DNA of 64,000 nt, taken from assembly GCA_002077045.2 (NCBI GenBank), contig KZ111151.1, positions 591,718 through 655,717 on the forward strand. The letters are read 5' to 3'. The notes below the pieces were generated by a model, which was not told the DNA's origin, searched no databases, and saw nothing but the letters and a program-made list of their open reading frames with translations. This document shows, one piece after another, positions 63,212 to 64,000 of the stretch (position 1 is the stretch's first letter; each line of letters opens with the position of its first letter). Made by a program: the position numbers and the translations under genes. The DNA comes from Rachicladosporium sp. CCFEE 5018 (Eukaryota > Ascomycota > Dothideomycetes > Cladosporiales > Cladosporiaceae).

Positions 63212-64000
63212 TTTCGAGTTTGGCTGTATGAGTTCTGGTGGGTTTGACTGGTTCGAATCTGTCACAGTGTTCTGGAGGAATTCGAATGGCAGTATGTCGA
63301 GTCGAAGGTTGGTTGCAGATCTTTCAGAGGTCACATTGCTAGTCACATTGCTGGTGGGGTGATACACGTTAGAGTGACGTCAAAACGATGCAGCATAGCT
63401 CCACAAACTTTGTCCAAACGCGGTGCTGTTTCGCAGGCACGTGACTAATCCAACATCGCTTACTCTCACGCCAATGGTCTTGGGTCCTCCATGTAAGGAA
63501 ATGAAGCGGCACTGTGCCTATCGCGCACGTAATCAGCGTTGCTGGAATCGCTCAGCGAGCATCATCAAAGCTGGCCTTCAGTGATCAGCGGCAAGAACAG
63601 AGATAGGAACGCCGAATCATGCGTCATGTGAAGCCATTGGAGAGTCGCAATGATGGCTTTGCCCAGAGGCCAAGTGATGGCACTGGTCTCATTCATGTCA
63701 TGAGGGAGGAGGGTCAATCACATTCCCGATGGAGGAAGTGACTTAGCTCCAGCTAATTCACCATGACTTGATGAAACGAAGTCGAGGATGCGGCGGTCGA
63801 GAGAGGCAGCCACGGAGGGTGAGTCGTTCCTTCCATACGTACTAAACGCACCGACAAACCTCAATTTCGACTCTCACCTCATCCGGACCTCACACCAACC
63901 ATGATGTTCTCGCTTCATTAAAGTGCGAGCATCTTCTGTGCTTCTCGTCAACTGCATCATGACGCAGTATCCCTGTTTGCCTGCTGGCATGTTCTGCCCG
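63212..64000. other. Right-hand end of the window
   Basis: No complete gene. A leader-like CT/CA-rich run ends at an ATG at 63901 (MMFSLH then stop), and another ATG at 63959 is open to the window edge (MTQYPCLPAGMFCP). A gene may start here and continue beyond the window. Confidence 0.35.

Noticed and set aside
1..64000. CRISPR array, prophage, insertion sequence or bacterial operon
   Set aside because: Spliceosomal introns and fungal families throughout; no regularly spaced repeats or transposase found.

Overview
The window is eukaryotic nuclear DNA from a filamentous ascomycete (Pezizomycotina; a Dothideomycete is my best guess from general gene style, not proven). The signs are single-copy genes on both strands, spliceosomal introns of about 50-90 nt with GT-AG ends and CTNAC-like branch points, CT-rich leaders before ATGs, intron-bearing tRNA, and fungal families (GPI-anchored aspartic protease, hevein-type chitin-binding protein, GFA/CENP-V proteins, GH47 mannosidase). 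There are no operons, rRNA, CRISPR arrays or recognisable intact transposons. I joined exons by hand, so several genes below are not visible as single ORFs.

Layout. 1-4.4 kb: tandem array of three related coiled-coil genes (first cut by the window edge, third broken by two frameshifts). 4.4-8 kb: GH47 alpha-mannosidase and an RFC clamp-loader subunit in divergent orientation. 8-12 kb: Cys-cluster protein, tRNA-like locus, acyl-CoA dehydrogenase, and a convergent deaminase whose 3' end overlaps it. 12.9-18.7 kb: GPI aspartic protease, GAPDH (five coding exons, one with a GC-AG intron), and a serine carboxypeptidase that has lost the segment carrying its catalytic Asp and His. 18.7-22.4 kb: F-box-like gene, a fragmentary hypothetical gene and 1.5 kb without a convincing gene. 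22.5-28.1 kb: PiT-type phosphate transporter, triple-hevein surface protein, small secreted membrane protein. 28.3-36.3 kb: nucleolar RRM protein, Brl1/Brr6 nuclear envelope protein, double GFA-domain protein, DUF4870-like membrane protein, two hypotheticals. 37-42.6 kb: COX14-like protein, PRMT1, a three-exon alkyltransferase-like (Atl1) DNA-repair gene and a large disordered protein. 42.7-50 kb: TFIIH subunit Tfb2, a BTB-like protein with an internal repeat, an MFS transporter. 50.3-57.5 kb: RCC1, a cyclase-family enzyme, intron-containing tRNA-Ala(CGC), two hypotheticals, a degenerate RING protein. 58.6-63.2 kb: GNAT acetyltransferase, NDUFAF7 and CDK11-type kinase head to head, and a small hydrophilic protein.

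Most of the window is housekeeping: DNA replication and repair (RFC, Atl1), transcription (Tfb2), nuclear transport and envelope (RCC1, Brl1/Brr6), protein arginine methylation (PRMT1, NDUFAF7), respiration assembly (COX14-like, NDUFAF7), glycosylation and secretion. The accessory-looking parts are the coiled-coil array, the damaged carboxypeptidase and the 18.7-22.4 kb stretch. I found no clearly new multi-gene system. The best leads are the coiled-coil array with its duplicated promoter block, the hidden Atl1 gene, the PRMT1 splice anomaly and the carboxypeptidase deletion.
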